64,000 nt of DNA from Paenibacillus whitsoniae (lineage in GTDB: Bacteria; Bacillota; Bacilli; Paenibacillales; NBRC-103111). This document shows, piece by piece, positions 34,809 through 42,015 of the stretch. Position 1 is the first letter of the stretch. The number at the start of each line of letters is the position of its first letter. The notes below the pieces were generated by a model, which saw nothing but the letters and a program-made list of their open reading frames with translations, ran no database searches and was not told where the DNA came from. A program made the position numbers and the translations under genes. The DNA lies in NCBI RefSeq assembly GCF_003955665.1, contig NZ_RXHU01000004.1, positions 19,087 through 83,086 of the forward strand, in the 5' to 3' direction.

Positions 34809-35843
34809 TTATCGTGTGCCAAAGGATGCGTGCTGTGTAAGCTGAGCGGGTTCAGGTTGTTGATAGCGAACGACGATTCCCATCGAGGCTTGCGGTGTGT
34901 CAAAACACTGCTTATACATCGAAGGCAAATCATCGATCATGCATTCATTCGTAATCAAGGAACTGATGTCGAGGCGCTTCTCTGCCACCAATCGGATGAA
35001 CTCGCTCATGTTGCGGCCTTCCGTCCATCTGACATAGCCGATCGGATAGTCGACGCCTTGCTGTTCATACGTATCCTCGTACCGGCCGGGGCCGCCCGCC
35101 CTTGAAATATGTACACTCGCTTCCTTCATAAAAAGCAAATCCCGATCGAAGTCCGTGCCGGTATCGCCGACAATAACGACGCGTCCGCGGTCCCGCAGCC
35201 AACCTATGGCATCATCCATCATACTAAACTTTCGGTTGCTCGCACATAGGAGAACGGCATCAGCCCCTTTGCAGTCCGGATCGGCTTCAATCGCCCGTCT
35301 CAATTCTTCGGGCGTGCGGCACGCTTTGGCGCCGATCTGTTCGAGGATGCGGCAACGCTCTTCCATCAGCTCGAGGCCGATGACTTTGTAAGAGGCCGCA
35401 TGGGCGATGCGGGCGATGACCTGCCCCAGTATGCCTAGCCCCGCGATAATCACCGTCTCGCCAAAACTCAGATTTGCCTGGCGCAGCGCGTGGATCGCAA
35501 TCGCGCCGATGCCGACAAAAGCGGCCTCAGGTTGGGAGACATCGTCAGGCACCGGCACGACCAAGTGCTTCGGTACGAGCAGCACCTCCCGGTGCGCGGG
35601 AACGCCGTAGCAAGCTACGCGTTGTCCAGGCACCACACGCGTAACACCCTCGCCAACCTCTTCCACGATACCGCTGGCGCTGTACCCCAGATTCGCATCT
35701 CCGCTATTGGATATCATCATTAACTCTGTCCCGACGCTCACGACAGAGAACTGGGTTCTTACCTTCACGAATTGCGAAATCATGCTCGGGTCGGGAAGCT
35801 CCAATAATTGCGCTGAGCCGTTGATGCCTTTGACTGCCTTCAT
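34809..35843 (-). CDS. Zinc-less medium-chain dehydrogenase (MDR superfamily)
   Basis: 344 aa from ATG 35843 (AGAGGT upstream); the longer frame to 35900 runs through the leader operators. Rossmann motif GLGILGQVIARIA and the MDR N-domain are clear. The catalytic Cys usually found as GxCGTD is replaced by SVGTE, and the four-Cys structural zinc loop is missing. It resembles the BchC-like branch often paired with sugar-modifying genes. Probably a sugar or polyol oxidoreductase. It is the first gene of the seven-gene operon and directly follows a consensus sigma-A promoter and repeated operator-like sites. Confidence 0.85.
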   Translation of the reverse strand: MKAVKGINGSAQLLELPDPSMISQFVKVRTQFSVVSVGTELMMISNSGDANLGYSASGIVEEVGEGVTRVVPGQRVACYGVPAHREVLLVPKHLVVPVPDDVSQPEAAFVGIGAIAIHALRQANLSFGETVIIAGLGILGQVIARIAHAASYKVIGLELMEERCRILEQIGAKACRTPEELRRAIEADPDCKGADAVLLCASNRKFSMMDDAIGWLRDRGRVVIVGDTGTDFDRDLLFMKEASVHISRAGGPGRYEDTYEQQGVDYPIGYVRWTEGRNMSEFIRLVAEKRLDISSLITNECMIDDLPSMYKQCFDTPQASMGIVVRYQQPEPAQLTQHASFGTR

Positions 35844-35857
35844 AACCCTACCTCTTT

Positions 35858-35897
35858 TCTGATTTACATCTGATTTGTAATTTAAACCACAATTGTG
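35858..35897. promoter_or_regulatory. Operator-like repeats in the leader of the MDR operon
   Basis: Plus strand: two 11-bp direct repeats, TCTGATTTACA (35858-35868) and TCTGATTTGTA (35869-35879), followed by TAAACCACAATT (35883-35894) within a CACAATTGTG palindrome (35888-35897). Related copies occur at 41725-41778 before the other beta-helix unit. They lie about 30-70 bp downstream of the predicted transcription start, a position typical for repressors. Confidence 0.6.
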
Positions 35898-35935
35898 CAT
35901 GTTTTTTGTTTTGTGATTTGTTTCTGATGTTTTTC

Positions 35936-35964
35936 ATTATAAAGAGGCCGGGGTAGGCTGTCAA
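35936..35964 (-). promoter_or_regulatory. Consensus sigma-A promoter of the MDR-LplBC-IlvD operon
   Basis: Minus strand TTGACA (35964-35959), 17-nt spacer, TATAAT (35941-35936). Both hexamers and the spacing are perfect. The expected start is near 35929, giving an ~85-nt leader that contains the operator-like repeats. Confidence 0.85.
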
Positions 35965-35978
35965 CGATTTTTTATTTT

Positions 35979-35993
35979 TGGAATCGTTTTCAA
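35979..35993 (-). promoter_or_regulatory. Near-consensus cre (CcpA) site
   Basis: TTGAAAACGATTCCA on the minus strand matches WTGNAARCGNWWWCA except for one W position. It lies about 50-65 bp upstream of the predicted start, a place more typical of CcpA activation than repression. Confidence 0.4.
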
Positions 35994-36336
35994 TGTTATG
36001 TTATATGACTTTAAATAGAGAGTAATTAAATGAATTGAAATAATTGTTATATTATATGACATATATATGACGCAGAATAGGTTGCCATTTGGGATATTTC
36101 TAACCCTGAGGCAACCTGATATAGTGACATTGCATAGAATCTGGTTAGTTTCTGGAGTAATTTGTAACAGGTAAGGTTTCCGGTTGAATTGCTCGGATGA
36201 ATGGGAGTGGGATGGGATTGGTGAGGCGTTATTGCGCCTCTGTCACCTACCTAATAAATATTTGTATAAATTATCCATTTAAAGTGCAAAATGCTCATAT
36301 ATCTAACAAAACAGCATTTTCGCGGAGGTTAGAAGG
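35994..36336. other. AT-rich intergenic region
   Basis: About 340 bp, clearly richer in A/T than the catabolic genes on either side, with no coding frame. It must carry the promoter of the CBO0543-like gene on the plus strand, but no convincing hexamers stand out. GGAGG lies 8 nt before that gene. Confidence 0.4.
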
Positions 36337-36930
36337 ATGACTCAAAACGAAATGGAATCTATGCAATCTCAATTAAATAGTTTGAATACAAGTCATTGGT
36401 ACAACCATGAATTATTCACTTCAAATTGGTGGATCATTTTACTTTTTAACTTTGTTTTATTTGGGTTATTAATCTTACTTGCAGATCGGAGAAGAACCTC
36501 AACCATCGCAGTTGCTTTTTTAATTGCTTTGGCAATTGTTGGAACGTTTGATGAAGCAGGTACTTATATGGGTAGGTGGTTTTACCCCTACGAATTCTTA
36601 CCGTTCAGCGCTAGACTCAATGCCGTAAATTTTTTGGCCATTCCAAGCATAATCGCATTACTGTACCAGTGGTTCACACGATGGAGTTATTTTTTATTGG
36701 CGACCGTAATTTATTCAGTTATAAACTCCTACATTGGTGAACCGATTTTCGTCCACTTGGGTATTTATAAATTAACGAATTGGACATATACCGGGTCATT
36801 TTTAGTAATGCTTTTAATACCTATAGTTGTTAAGTACCTTACGGATGTCATATCACAAAATAGAGCAAGTAATAAGAATGACCTTGATTTAAACATTAAC
36901 TGGTTAAGCCGGAAAGAAAAAATACATTAG
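36337..36930 (+). CDS. CBO0543-like multi-pass membrane protein
   Basis: 197 aa with about five hydrophobic helices (for example WWIILLFNFVLFGLLILLA and GSFLVMLLIPIVVKYL). Features include TFDEAGTYMGRWFYPYEF and SYIGEPIFVHLGIY. I recognise it as the CBO0543 family of spore-former membrane proteins, whose function is unknown. GGAGG is 8 nt upstream of ATG 36337. Codon use is AT-richer than in neighbouring catabolic genes, and it is the only plus-strand multi-pass gene in this part, so recent acquisition is possible. Confidence 0.8.
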   Translation: MTQNEMESMQSQLNSLNTSHWYNHELFTSNWWIILLFNFVLFGLLILLADRRRTSTIAVAFLIALAIVGTFDEAGTYMGRWFYPYEFLPFSARLNAVNFLAIPSIIALLYQWFTRWSYFLLATVIYSVINSYIGEPIFVHLGIYKLTNWTYTGSFLVMLLIPIVVKYLTDVISQNRASNKNDLDLNINWLSRKEKIH

Positions 36931-36945
36931 GTTTGTACCTATTAG

Positions 36946-36966
36946 CCCCCACTTCTAAAATGGGGG
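36946..36966 (+). terminator. Weak terminator after the CBO0543-like gene
   Basis: CCCCCA / TGGGGG 6-bp stem with a 9-base loop, followed by TCTTAGTT. Short stem and poor T-run, so only moderate support. Confidence 0.5.
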
Positions 36967-36968
36967 TC

Positions 36969-37224
36969 TTAGTTATGATCCTCAGTCGGTGTTCCAAATT
37001 TACCGCACCAACATCTCCCTATTTCGGAGCCTTCACGTTTACAACTATCCACCGAGCGCGCATTTTCTTTCAGAACCTCAGCATCTTCTGCAGCAACTCT
37101 TTTATCTCTGTCATGCGCAGCTGCCACACTTTCCAATGAAGCCCAACAAATACTTATCGCCGGTTCTTTTATCGAGAACCCGAAGGCGATTAAGATTTCG
37201 ATAATAACCCTCAGTCATAACCAT
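36969..37224 (-). pseudogene. Possible small gene broken by a frameshift
   Basis: ATG 37224 has an excellent ribosome site (GGGAGG, 7 nt upstream) and opens a 37-codon frame (begins MVMTEGYYRNLNRLRVLDKR) ending at 37111 with FIGKCGSCA. The adjacent frame continues without a stop to TAA at 36971 and reads like protein (EDAEVLKENARSVDSC; GRCWCGKFGTPTEDHN). One indel near 37130 would join them into an ~85-residue Cys-containing protein. Alternatively only the 37-residue peptide is real. I do not recognise a family. Confidence 0.35.
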
Positions 37225-37344
37225 CGTTATGCCTCCCATGTCCTTGGCTATTCAGTCGCCTTCTCTTTCTCCAGCATCTGCCTTGACTGTATGTTTCTTT
37301 TGCATCACAATACGAAGAAAATAATATGATGCGAGGGAATGATT

Positions 37345-37611
37345 ATGTCATGGATTGTCTATATTGGGATTCTGGTGCTTGTAATGACGTTCATCTTAAA
37401 TCTACGAACAAAGAAAAATAGTGAAAAAATTAAGAAGTGCAAGGTAGTTAAACTTAGTTCGAATCGTAGTAAGTCAAAGTATCAGGCCTGTACTTATTGT
37501 CGTAAAAAATTCAATCGACTTTCTTTTTATTCTGATGAGCAAGGAAAGGTCATTGGTCTTTGTGACTCATGTAAACTACAAGCAGAAAAAAGGCAACTAT
37601 TTCAATTATGA
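37345..37611 (+). CDS. Small membrane-anchored zinc-ribbon protein
   Basis: 88 aa from ATG 37345 (GAGGGA 6 nt upstream; ATG 37339 is the alternative). One N-terminal membrane helix (WIVYIGILVLVMTFILNL), a Lys/Ser-rich linker, then CTYC and CDSC pairs 21 residues apart, a typical zinc ribbon facing the cytoplasm. Not recognised as a named family. It sits alone in the AT-rich island between CBO0543-like gene and the dispersed repeat. Confidence 0.6.
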   Translation: MSWIVYIGILVLVMTFILNLRTKKNSEKIKKCKVVKLSSNRSKSKYQACTYCRKKFNRLSFYSDEQGKVIGLCDSCKLQAEKRQLFQL

Positions 37612-37810
37612 TGAAACCTCGATGTCTGATCGATGTTCTTCAATATTCATTATGTTACTTTTCTAGACTGCGACTTTTTGGGGTGCGATGATGCTGCTGT
37701 AAGTAGTAAGTAGTAGACTGCTACTGTTGCCGAGTCCCCTTCCCCCATCCAGCTAACTATTCTCCTGCTTCTCTGCTTCTGCTCCTGCTCCTGGTTCTGC
37801 TCCCACGGGA

Positions 37811-37992
37811 AATTCCTGCGAATTTGCAGGCATTCCCCCAAACCGAAGGACTTTAAAGAAAAAACCTGCGATTAAGCAGCTTTTTGGGCACGTTTGCCCC
37901 AAATGAGGCCATTCTGCCAAAAATACCTGCTGAATCGCAGGCATTTCCCAAAATCGAGCGCGATTTGGGAAAATTCCTGCTTTTTTGCATCT
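37811..37992 (-). repeat. Four-hairpin dispersed intergenic element, copy B (inverted)
   Basis: Hairpins at 37815-37830, 37865-37880, 37926-37941 and a half-decayed one at 37976-37989; centres 50, 61 and 50 bp apart. Read on the minus strand, order and flanks match copy A: GCAAAAAAGCAGGAAT first, CCCCAAAAAGCTGC third, GGAATGCCTGC last. Confidence 0.8.
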
Positions 37993-38056
37993 TTGTAGCG
38001 AGATAGCCCGGGCCTGGCCACAAGTGACGTATCTGCTGGTCTGCCCCGCTTCGGCC

Positions 38057-38261
38057 ATTATCCCCTTTACTCAGGAGTTTGGTTTACTCCCCCGGAACGG
38101 CTACCGATTATTCAGAAGTTTTGCCTCCCCGCCTGAAGCGGCTACCAGTTACTTAGAAGTTTAGCCACTCCGTCTGGAGCCGCTACCGTTTACTCAAGAG
38201 TTTAGCCACCACATCTGGAGCCGCTACCGTTTACTCAGAAGTTTGACCACTCCACCTGGAG
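38057..38261. repeat. 41-bp tandem repeat, about five copies
   Basis: Copies start at 38057 (divergent), 38098, 38139, 38180 and 38221, exactly 41 bp apart. The core is CCGCTACCGTTTACTCAGAA followed by GTTTAGCCACTCCATCTGGAG with substitutions. It lies in the 3' region immediately after the beta-helix gene at 38277. Confidence 0.9.
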
Positions 38262-38276
38262 CGGCCCCGTTGGAGC

Positions 38277-40535
38277 CTACTCCAGCAGCAAATTCCCTGC
38301 CGTGTGCCGCACCGTCTCGCATTCAGCCGGCAGTGCAGAGCGGTCGACGCCTTCTTCCACGCACGACGTCATAAACAGATACGAGCCGTGCTCCAGCGCG
38401 CCCGGCTCCACGTCGAACCGGCCGCCTGCGAAGCCGGCGCCGACCACGCGCATGCGGTTGCGTCCCGCCCGCAGGCGAAAGTGCGCCGTATCGGCGCCTG
38501 CCGCTTCGCTCGTGCAGGCGCCGATGCGCCACGCCACAAGGCGGCCCGCACCGCCGCCTTGCAGCAGCGCCTTCTCCGCGTTCGTGCCGCGGAGAACGGC
38601 GCCGCCGTCCACCACCAGCGTCTGCTCCGCCGCTGGTGCACCCCCCTCGCGGAAATCGCAGAGCGCGATTCCGCTGTTATCCAGTCCGCCGCCGAGCAGG
38701 CGGACTTCCGCGCAGCCCGCCTGCAGCGGCCGCGCCGCAGGCGAAGCCCCATACAGCCACGTGTTGACGAACACGAGGCTGCGAATGCTGCCGATCACGT
38801 TGCCGTCGAGGCCCGTGATCTTGCAGTTTTGCACCGTGACGTCGCTCGTCACGGGCCCAAACCCAGGCAGCGCGCTGCCTGGCAGGCGCGCCAGCTCAGC
38901 GCCGGGCTGTATGACGAACGCGCAGCCGTCCAGCACGTTCGCCCGCTTCGAGCGCGCCGAGCTTTGCGAGAGCGTCAGCATCGTCTCGGCCGTGCAGCCG
39001 CGCATGTGCAAGCCGTCCGTGTTCGCCCAGATCGTGCCAGCGTCCACGAGCCCCTCCTGCCAGATCGCATGCACATCCTCCAGCGTCAGGTCGGTGATGC
39101 ACTTGTGGGCGACGACGCGGGACGCCACATGCTTTTTCACGGTAATCCGCTTCGCGCTGTTCCCCCAGGTCGTTCCGCTGTTCGCAAACGACAGCAGGCC
39201 CGAGTTCCCGACAAACGTCAGGTCGTGCTCAAATTGACCATGGGTCACGAACGTCCCGTGCTCGTCCCCGTCGCCATGACAGTTCTCAACCATCGCATAC
39301 GCCGCACACGTAAAATCATTTAAATGCCGAGCATTGCTCGTATGGCAATCCCGCACATGAGCATACAACACGTTGAGTTGCTGCGTAAGATAGCCCGTTC
39401 CGCCCCAGATGACCTCCTCCGGATTCGTCAATCGACACCGCTCCGTTACGTAATGCGTACAGTAGCGCCGCTCCACGACCGGCCAAAACACCTTCGTCGC
39501 TTCCACGTCACTGACATCACAGGACACCGCAAACTCATAAGCAATCGGATGCGAGCCGATGCCGTCCCAGTCCTCCGTCGGCCGTACGGTCGTCGAGCCA
39601 TTACCCGGCACAGACACGCCGACAAAACGCATATTGCGCACATGGCTGCGGAACACGGGGCGCATTCTTTTGTAGGCGATTTCACGCCCCGCCGCCAGCG
39701 GCCATCCCAGCTTGTAATTCACCCGCACATGCCGCGCATCCACGATCTCCGTCACCTGCAGCAAATAGTCCAGCTCGCGCTGCGCTCCGCCCTCGGGACG
39801 GTTTCCGATCCGGGCAATCCACCACTCCTCCACGGCAAAAGCTCCCGCATCCGCCACCTCCAACACATCCGTGTGCTCCGGCAGCTCCTCCGTCAGAACA
39901 ACCGTCTGGGTCTCCCCCGTCGCCTGCCCCTGAAAAAACAGCACAGCCCCGAACGGATTGTCCTTCGTATTCAGTTCAATCCCTTCCGTCGTCACCGTAT
40001 GGCCGCCAAAATCAAGCACAATCCCGCTGCGATGAAACCGATGCCTCCGAGCAAAATTCAAGTCGGTTCGCGCCTCCACCCGGTGGATGGCGGGATCGTT
40101 CACCAGCGCCTCCAAAGCATCGTCGGCATCGCGTTCCGGCCCTAACACCCCGAACCAACGAAAATCCCCCACACCCTGATGCACGGTCTCCCAGCGCCCG
40201 ACGCCATCATGACGAACTGCGTGAACTGTCCCACCGTTATCGACTCTCATGCTTTCCGCCTGCCAGCGGACAAGCTTGCCGCCGCCATCGCCACGCCGCG
40301 CATACCCGTCCACATAGACGAGCTGCCCGTCGCCGCCCGGCTGCAGCTCCAGAAGTTCCGCTACATTAGCAACGTGCCTGAGTAATTCAGCCTCATGTCC
40401 AGCACTACTTGCACTTCCAGCACTTCCGGCACTTCCAGCACTTCTTGCACTTCCTGCACTTCCTGCACTTCTTGCACTTCCGTCACTTCCTGCACTTCCA
40501 GCACTCCCTGCACTTCCTGCACTCTCCATCATCAT
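38277..40535 (-). CDS. Beta-helix (pectate-lyase-like) protein with Ser-Ala-Gly repeat N terminus
   Basis: 752 aa. A close paralogue of the Tat-exported protein at 26060-28429 across the N-terminal domain (QLVYVDGYARRGDGGGKLVR) and the whole beta-helix. In place of a Tat signal, residues 4-45 are Ser-Ala-Gly-type repeats (SAGSAGSAGSAGSDGSARS) encoded by a 9-bp-periodic microsatellite. No export signal is visible, so it may stay in the cell, or the repeat may have overwritten the signal. Its start overlaps the GNAT stop (ATGA), so the two are translationally coupled. The gene is very GC-rich. Substrate unknown; presumably the same polysaccharide as the paralogue. Confidence 0.78.
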   Translation of the reverse strand: MMMESAGSAGSAGSAGSDGSARSAGSAGSARSAGSAGSAGSASSAGHEAELLRHVANVAELLELQPGGDGQLVYVDGYARRGDGGGKLVRWQAESMRVDNGGTVHAVRHDGVGRWETVHQGVGDFRWFGVLGPERDADDALEALVNDPAIHRVEARTDLNFARRHRFHRSGIVLDFGGHTVTTEGIELNTKDNPFGAVLFFQGQATGETQTVVLTEELPEHTDVLEVADAGAFAVEEWWIARIGNRPEGGAQRELDYLLQVTEIVDARHVRVNYKLGWPLAAGREIAYKRMRPVFRSHVRNMRFVGVSVPGNGSTTVRPTEDWDGIGSHPIAYEFAVSCDVSDVEATKVFWPVVERRYCTHYVTERCRLTNPEEVIWGGTGYLTQQLNVLYAHVRDCHTSNARHLNDFTCAAYAMVENCHGDGDEHGTFVTHGQFEHDLTFVGNSGLLSFANSGTTWGNSAKRITVKKHVASRVVAHKCITDLTLEDVHAIWQEGLVDAGTIWANTDGLHMRGCTAETMLTLSQSSARSKRANVLDGCAFVIQPGAELARLPGSALPGFGPVTSDVTVQNCKITGLDGNVIGSIRSLVFVNTWLYGASPAARPLQAGCAEVRLLGGGLDNSGIALCDFREGGAPAAEQTLVVDGGAVLRGTNAEKALLQGGGAGRLVAWRIGACTSEAAGADTAHFRLRAGRNRMRVVGAGFAGGRFDVEPGALEHGSYLFMTSCVEEGVDRSALPAECETVRHTAGNLLLE
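40395..40525. repeat. 9-bp-period microsatellite inside the beta-helix gene
   Basis: Repeats of the type CACTTCCAG/CACTTCCTG on the plus strand encode the Ser-Ala-Gly tract of the minus-strand protein. Slippage in multiples of 9 bp would change length without shifting frame; other changes would switch the gene off. Confidence 0.8.
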
Positions 40536-41671
40536 ACGAAATTCAGCCCCCCTGCATGTGGAAAAGGTACCGGAAACAGCGTCCGCAGCTCCCCCTCAAC
40601 TGAGGTCGGCGCCTGTACCTCAGATTGCGGATCCCACCACAGCTGCATCAGCTCATCCCCGGTTAACGTCAACTGTTCTTCACCGTCCAAAAGCACACTT
40701 GCGCCGCCGTCAGCCACAGCAACAAACGAGATACGCTCCGCCGCCTCGGGCGCTTTCGAAGCCAAATACGGATGCAGCTCGCTGTACAAACGCCCCGCAT
40801 CCAATATCAGCGCCGTGCCGTGATTTCGCCCGGCTTGCTGCGGGTACCCGGCCAGCGCGTCCTGTAACTCAGTTTCGTACCAGCCCGCCTGCACCTCCAG
40901 CTCGACGAGTCCGAGATCCTCCGCTGCATGGCGCAGCAGCGCAACATCAACTTCAGCCTCCCCGCTTCGCTCCACGACAAAAGGAGGCTGTTCATGCAAG
41001 CTTCCGCCGTGCGGCGGCGCCGCGATCACGGCGAACCCCCGCATCCGATCGCCCTCGAACGCCGCGTACACGGTATGCCGCATCCTGTAGCACGAGGCGA
41101 TCGCTTCGCACTTGATGAGCGTGGCGAGCTCGAGCACGCTTTGCTCATACCGAACCTCGCGCTGCGCCGCGAGTCCATGCAACCGAAACAGATCGTCCAG
41201 GGACGACGTGCGCACCACAACCGCTGGGTGACTGATTGGCAAGCTCCGCAGTTCCTGGGCCTTAAGTCGGAACTTCGTCACCCTGCCAAAGTACCGGCAG
41301 CCGTGCCGCATATACAGCGGCCCGTCGCCCGAAACGAGCAGCAGGCTTGCTCCTGCGCGCTTCCCTGCAGCGACGACCTCTTGCAGCATGGCAGAGGCGA
41401 TTTTGCGCCCGCGATATTCAGGATGCGTACACACGGAGCCTAGCGACAGCACGCTCACCCTAGCCTGGCCGATTGCAACAACGGACGGAACCAGCCCCAT
41501 AAACGCAACGAGACGTTCGCCGTCGAACGCCCCAATCGACTGTCCCAGACGCGCATCAAACGCCGACAGAAACGCTTCCAACATCGAAGGCTGCCCAGCT
41601 GTCCGAAACGTCGTGTCGGAGAGCCGCACCGCCTGCTCCATTTCATTTTCGCTGACTGGACGAATTTCCAC
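40532..41671 (-). CDS. GNAT-family acetyltransferase
   Basis: 379 aa from GTG 41671, chosen because GAGGAGG lies 8 nt upstream. N-terminal GNAT domain with the acetyl-CoA motif YRGRKIASAMLQEVVAAG, then LVSGDGPLYMRHGCRYFGR. A second, weaker GNAT-like or sterol-carrier-like half follows, as in Eis-type two-domain proteins. The acceptor is unknown. Its stop overlaps the start of the beta-helix gene. The upstream region shares operator-like repeats with the MDR operon, so this gene probably belongs to the same regulon; sugar or amine acetylation is only a guess. Confidence 0.8.
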   Translation of the reverse strand: MEIRPVSENEMEQAVRLSDTTFRTAGQPSMLEAFLSAFDARLGQSIGAFDGERLVAFMGLVPSVVAIGQARVSVLSLGSVCTHPEYRGRKIASAMLQEVVAAGKRAGASLLLVSGDGPLYMRHGCRYFGRVTKFRLKAQELRSLPISHPAVVVRTSSLDDLFRLHGLAAQREVRYEQSVLELATLIKCEAIASCYRMRHTVYAAFEGDRMRGFAVIAAPPHGGSLHEQPPFVVERSGEAEVDVALLRHAAEDLGLVELEVQAGWYETELQDALAGYPQQAGRNHGTALILDAGRLYSELHPYLASKAPEAAERISFVAVADGGASVLLDGEEQLTLTGDELMQLWWDPQSEVQAPTSVEGELRTLFPVPFPHAGGLNFV

Positions 41672-41724
41672 TAACCCAACCTCCTCGCAGCGCAGCAATT
41701 GTTTTACAACTATCGCGCTAATTT

Positions 41725-41778
41725 AATTGTGGTTTACTTTTTCGAAATTATTTTTATCTGGTTTACATCAGGTTCACT
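41725..41778. promoter_or_regulatory. Operator-like repeats before the GNAT/beta-helix unit
   Basis: Plus strand: AATTGTGGTTTA (41725-41736), the exact reverse complement of 35883-35894. TCTGGTTTACA (41757-41767) and TCAGGTTCACT (41768-41778) form an 11-bp direct repeat like that at 35858-35879. They sit immediately downstream of the predicted start site. Confidence 0.6.
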
Positions 41779-41789
41779 TTTTCACCAAT

Positions 41790-41818
41790 ATCATTCCGCA
41801 AAATATTCCGCTTGTCAA
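41790..41818 (-). promoter_or_regulatory. Sigma-A promoter of the GNAT/beta-helix unit
   Basis: Minus strand TTGACA (41818-41813), 17-nt spacer, AATGAT (41795-41790). Perfect -35, moderate -10. Expected start near 41783, giving an ~110-nt leader. Confidence 0.65.
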
Positions 41819-42015
41819 TCCTTTTTTACCAAACTGTCTTCCAACTGCCCCTCGGCCAGCAAGAACTCAATCTTTTTATGATCGTGCCAGCGACGCTGCC
41901 AAACGCAAACACAGCCTCTGCGAAAGCAGAGACTGGATTAAAATTATTAAATAAACTTGTCTAGATCGCACAGGCTTTTCTTCTGATAATCAACTTTGAC
42001 AAGGTATTGATGAAT

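Larger units (their letters stand above)
37612..38276. other. Intergenic region with two kinds of repeats
   Basis: 665 bp without a credible gene. It contains the reversed copy of the four-hairpin element (37811-37992) and, directly after the stop of the SAG-repeat beta-helix gene, a 41-bp tandem repeat (38057-38261). Short pyrimidine-rich triplet runs (tctgcttctgctcctgctcc) occur at 37764-37799. Confidence 0.7.
41672..42015. other. Intergenic region: GNAT promoter and hairpin
   Basis: 344 bp. Holds the promoter and operator-like repeats of the GNAT unit (41725-41818) and a CTCTGC-GAAA-GCAGAG stem-loop (41916-41931). The hairpin has a GNRA-type loop on the plus strand and lies between the fructokinase end and the promoter; no T-run follows on the minus strand. 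Confidence 0.5.

Noticed and set aside
41911..41933. GCCTCTGC-GAAA-GCAGAGAC hairpin as fructokinase terminator
   Set aside because: No T-run on the minus strand and more than 80 nt beyond the stop, so not called as a terminator.
41699..41954. Short plus-strand frames upstream of the GNAT gene
   Set aside because: They lie over a promoter and operator region, have no ribosome site and no recognisable domain.
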